Source of the DNA: DSNY01 sp040752195
GTDB lineage: Bacteria > Pseudomonadota > Gammaproteobacteria > Burkholderiales > Burkholderiaceae_F
Reading direction: 5' to 3'
DNA: 30,811 nucleotides
NCBI GenBank assembly: GCA_040752195.1
Contig: JBFMFC010000041.1
Span: 1-30,811, forward strand
Positions 30,464 through 30,811 of this stretch are shown here, piece after piece. The notes beneath the pieces are model-generated. The model made no database searches. It was not told the origin of the DNA and worked only from the letters and a program-made list of their open reading frames with translations. The stretch's first letter is position 1, and each line of letters begins with the position of its first letter. Position numbers and translations under genes: made by a program.

Positions 30464-30606
30464 AGAAGCTGTGAATCTTTCTACTGCGCGGCCCGCTGGC
30501 GTCGTTGCGCGGTGCTCGGGCCTCGCCTATCCGCTTGATATGTCTCGGCCCTGCGCTCCGTGCGCCTAGCCAGCGGGCCGCTCGTGACGAAATCTTCACA
30601 GCTTCT
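30464..30606. repeat. Large nested inverted repeat, 143 bp
   Basis: Outer arms AGAAGCTGTGAA (30464-30475) and TTCACAGCTTCT (30595-30606) and inner arms GCGGCCCGCTGGC (30488-30500) and GCCAGCGGGCCGC (30569-30581) are all perfect; between them GGGCC and GGCCC segments extend the symmetry. The element fills most of the gap between phaZ and the PA2779-like gene, and its right arm touches the phaZ stop codon. It has no reading frame of its own. From memory similar palindromes are dispersed in Burkholderiales genomes; a repeat family or MITE-like element is inferred. Confidence 0.7.
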
Positions 30607-30811
30607 CAGGCCGACGCGCGGATGAAGTCGCGGATCTGCGGATAGATCATCTCGCGCCAGCGCCGCCCCGAGAAGATCCCGTAGTGGCCTACCCCTTGCG
30701 CGGTCAGGTGCTTCTGGCGCGACTTCGGAATGTTGCGGCACAGGTCGTGCGCGGCCTGCGTCTGGCCGCTGCCGGAGATGTCGTCCAGTTCACCTTCGAT
30801 GGTGAACAGCG
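30606..30811 (-). CDS. phaZ: Intracellular polyhydroxyalkanoate depolymerase, C-terminal end (partial)
   Basis: The frame enters at the right window edge and ends in TGA at 30606-30608, giving 67 C-terminal residues. LFTIEGELDDISGSGQTQAAHDLC and GVGHYGIFSGRRWREMIYPQIRDFI match the end of intracellular PHB depolymerases: the Asp in EGELDDISG and the His in GHYGIFSG would be the catalytic Asp and His of the alpha/beta hydrolase triad. The enzyme degrades stored polyhydroxybutyrate in the cytoplasm. The rest of the gene lies outside the window. Confidence 0.85.
   Translation of the reverse strand, partial: LFTIEGELDDISGSGQTQAAHDLCRNIPKSRQKHLTAQGVGHYGIFSGRRWREMIYPQIRDFIRASA

Overview
The window looks like chromosome from a high-GC betaproteobacterium of Burkholderiales type. 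The signs are strongly GC-biased third codon positions, a lone rsxB coupled to nth, DUF1841, two DUF1631 proteins, a PA2778/PA2779-like pair, a family-6 type hypoxanthine-DNA glycosylase and the end of an intracellular polyhydroxyalkanoate depolymerase. The placement rests on gene content and is an inference. I see no rRNA, tRNA, CRISPR array, transposase or integrase.

Left end (1-2600): after the 3' tail of an unknown gene comes a short run of lower-GC genes separated by attC-like sites (best at 947-1001 and 1678-1758). No integrase is visible, so this looks like a cluster of attC sites lacking an integrase (CALIN). It carries a HEPN-like protein, a small two-helix membrane protein, a cassette gene broken by an amber codon, and a conserved protein of unknown function. 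A nested palindrome closes the region.

2634-6964 (minus strand): three translationally coupled genes encode a FecR-domain protein, a membrane-anchored coiled-coil protein and a TPR-PDZ protein, probably one envelope system. Upstream of them lies a stand-alone aminoglycoside-phosphotransferase-like kinase.

7171-14068 (plus strand): an MdlA/MdlB-like heterodimeric ABC exporter with complementary degenerate ATP sites; a RelE-type toxin and XRE antitoxin with a palindrome in the promoter; htpG behind a near-consensus sigma-32 promoter; and a DNA glycosylase gene overlapping the htpG end.

14262-21997 (plus strand): DUF1631, spermidine-synthase-like, DUF1631 and GspE/PilB-like ATPase genes in a row. 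This is the least understood block and the best candidate for an undescribed system.

22015-25975: a minus-strand MoxR ATPase, GNAT and VWA (CoxE-like) operon with a GYD-domain gene beyond it, divergent from two tandem c-type cytochromes that end at a strong terminator. Together they suggest assembly or maturation of a redox complex.

26072-30811: DUF1841 and an EamA transporter diverge from interlocked start codons; rsxB-nth are coupled by a 4-base overlap; a PA2779-like gene precedes a PA2778-like lipoprotein gene whose start seems to be frameshifted; and a 143-bp inverted repeat sits against the end of phaZ.
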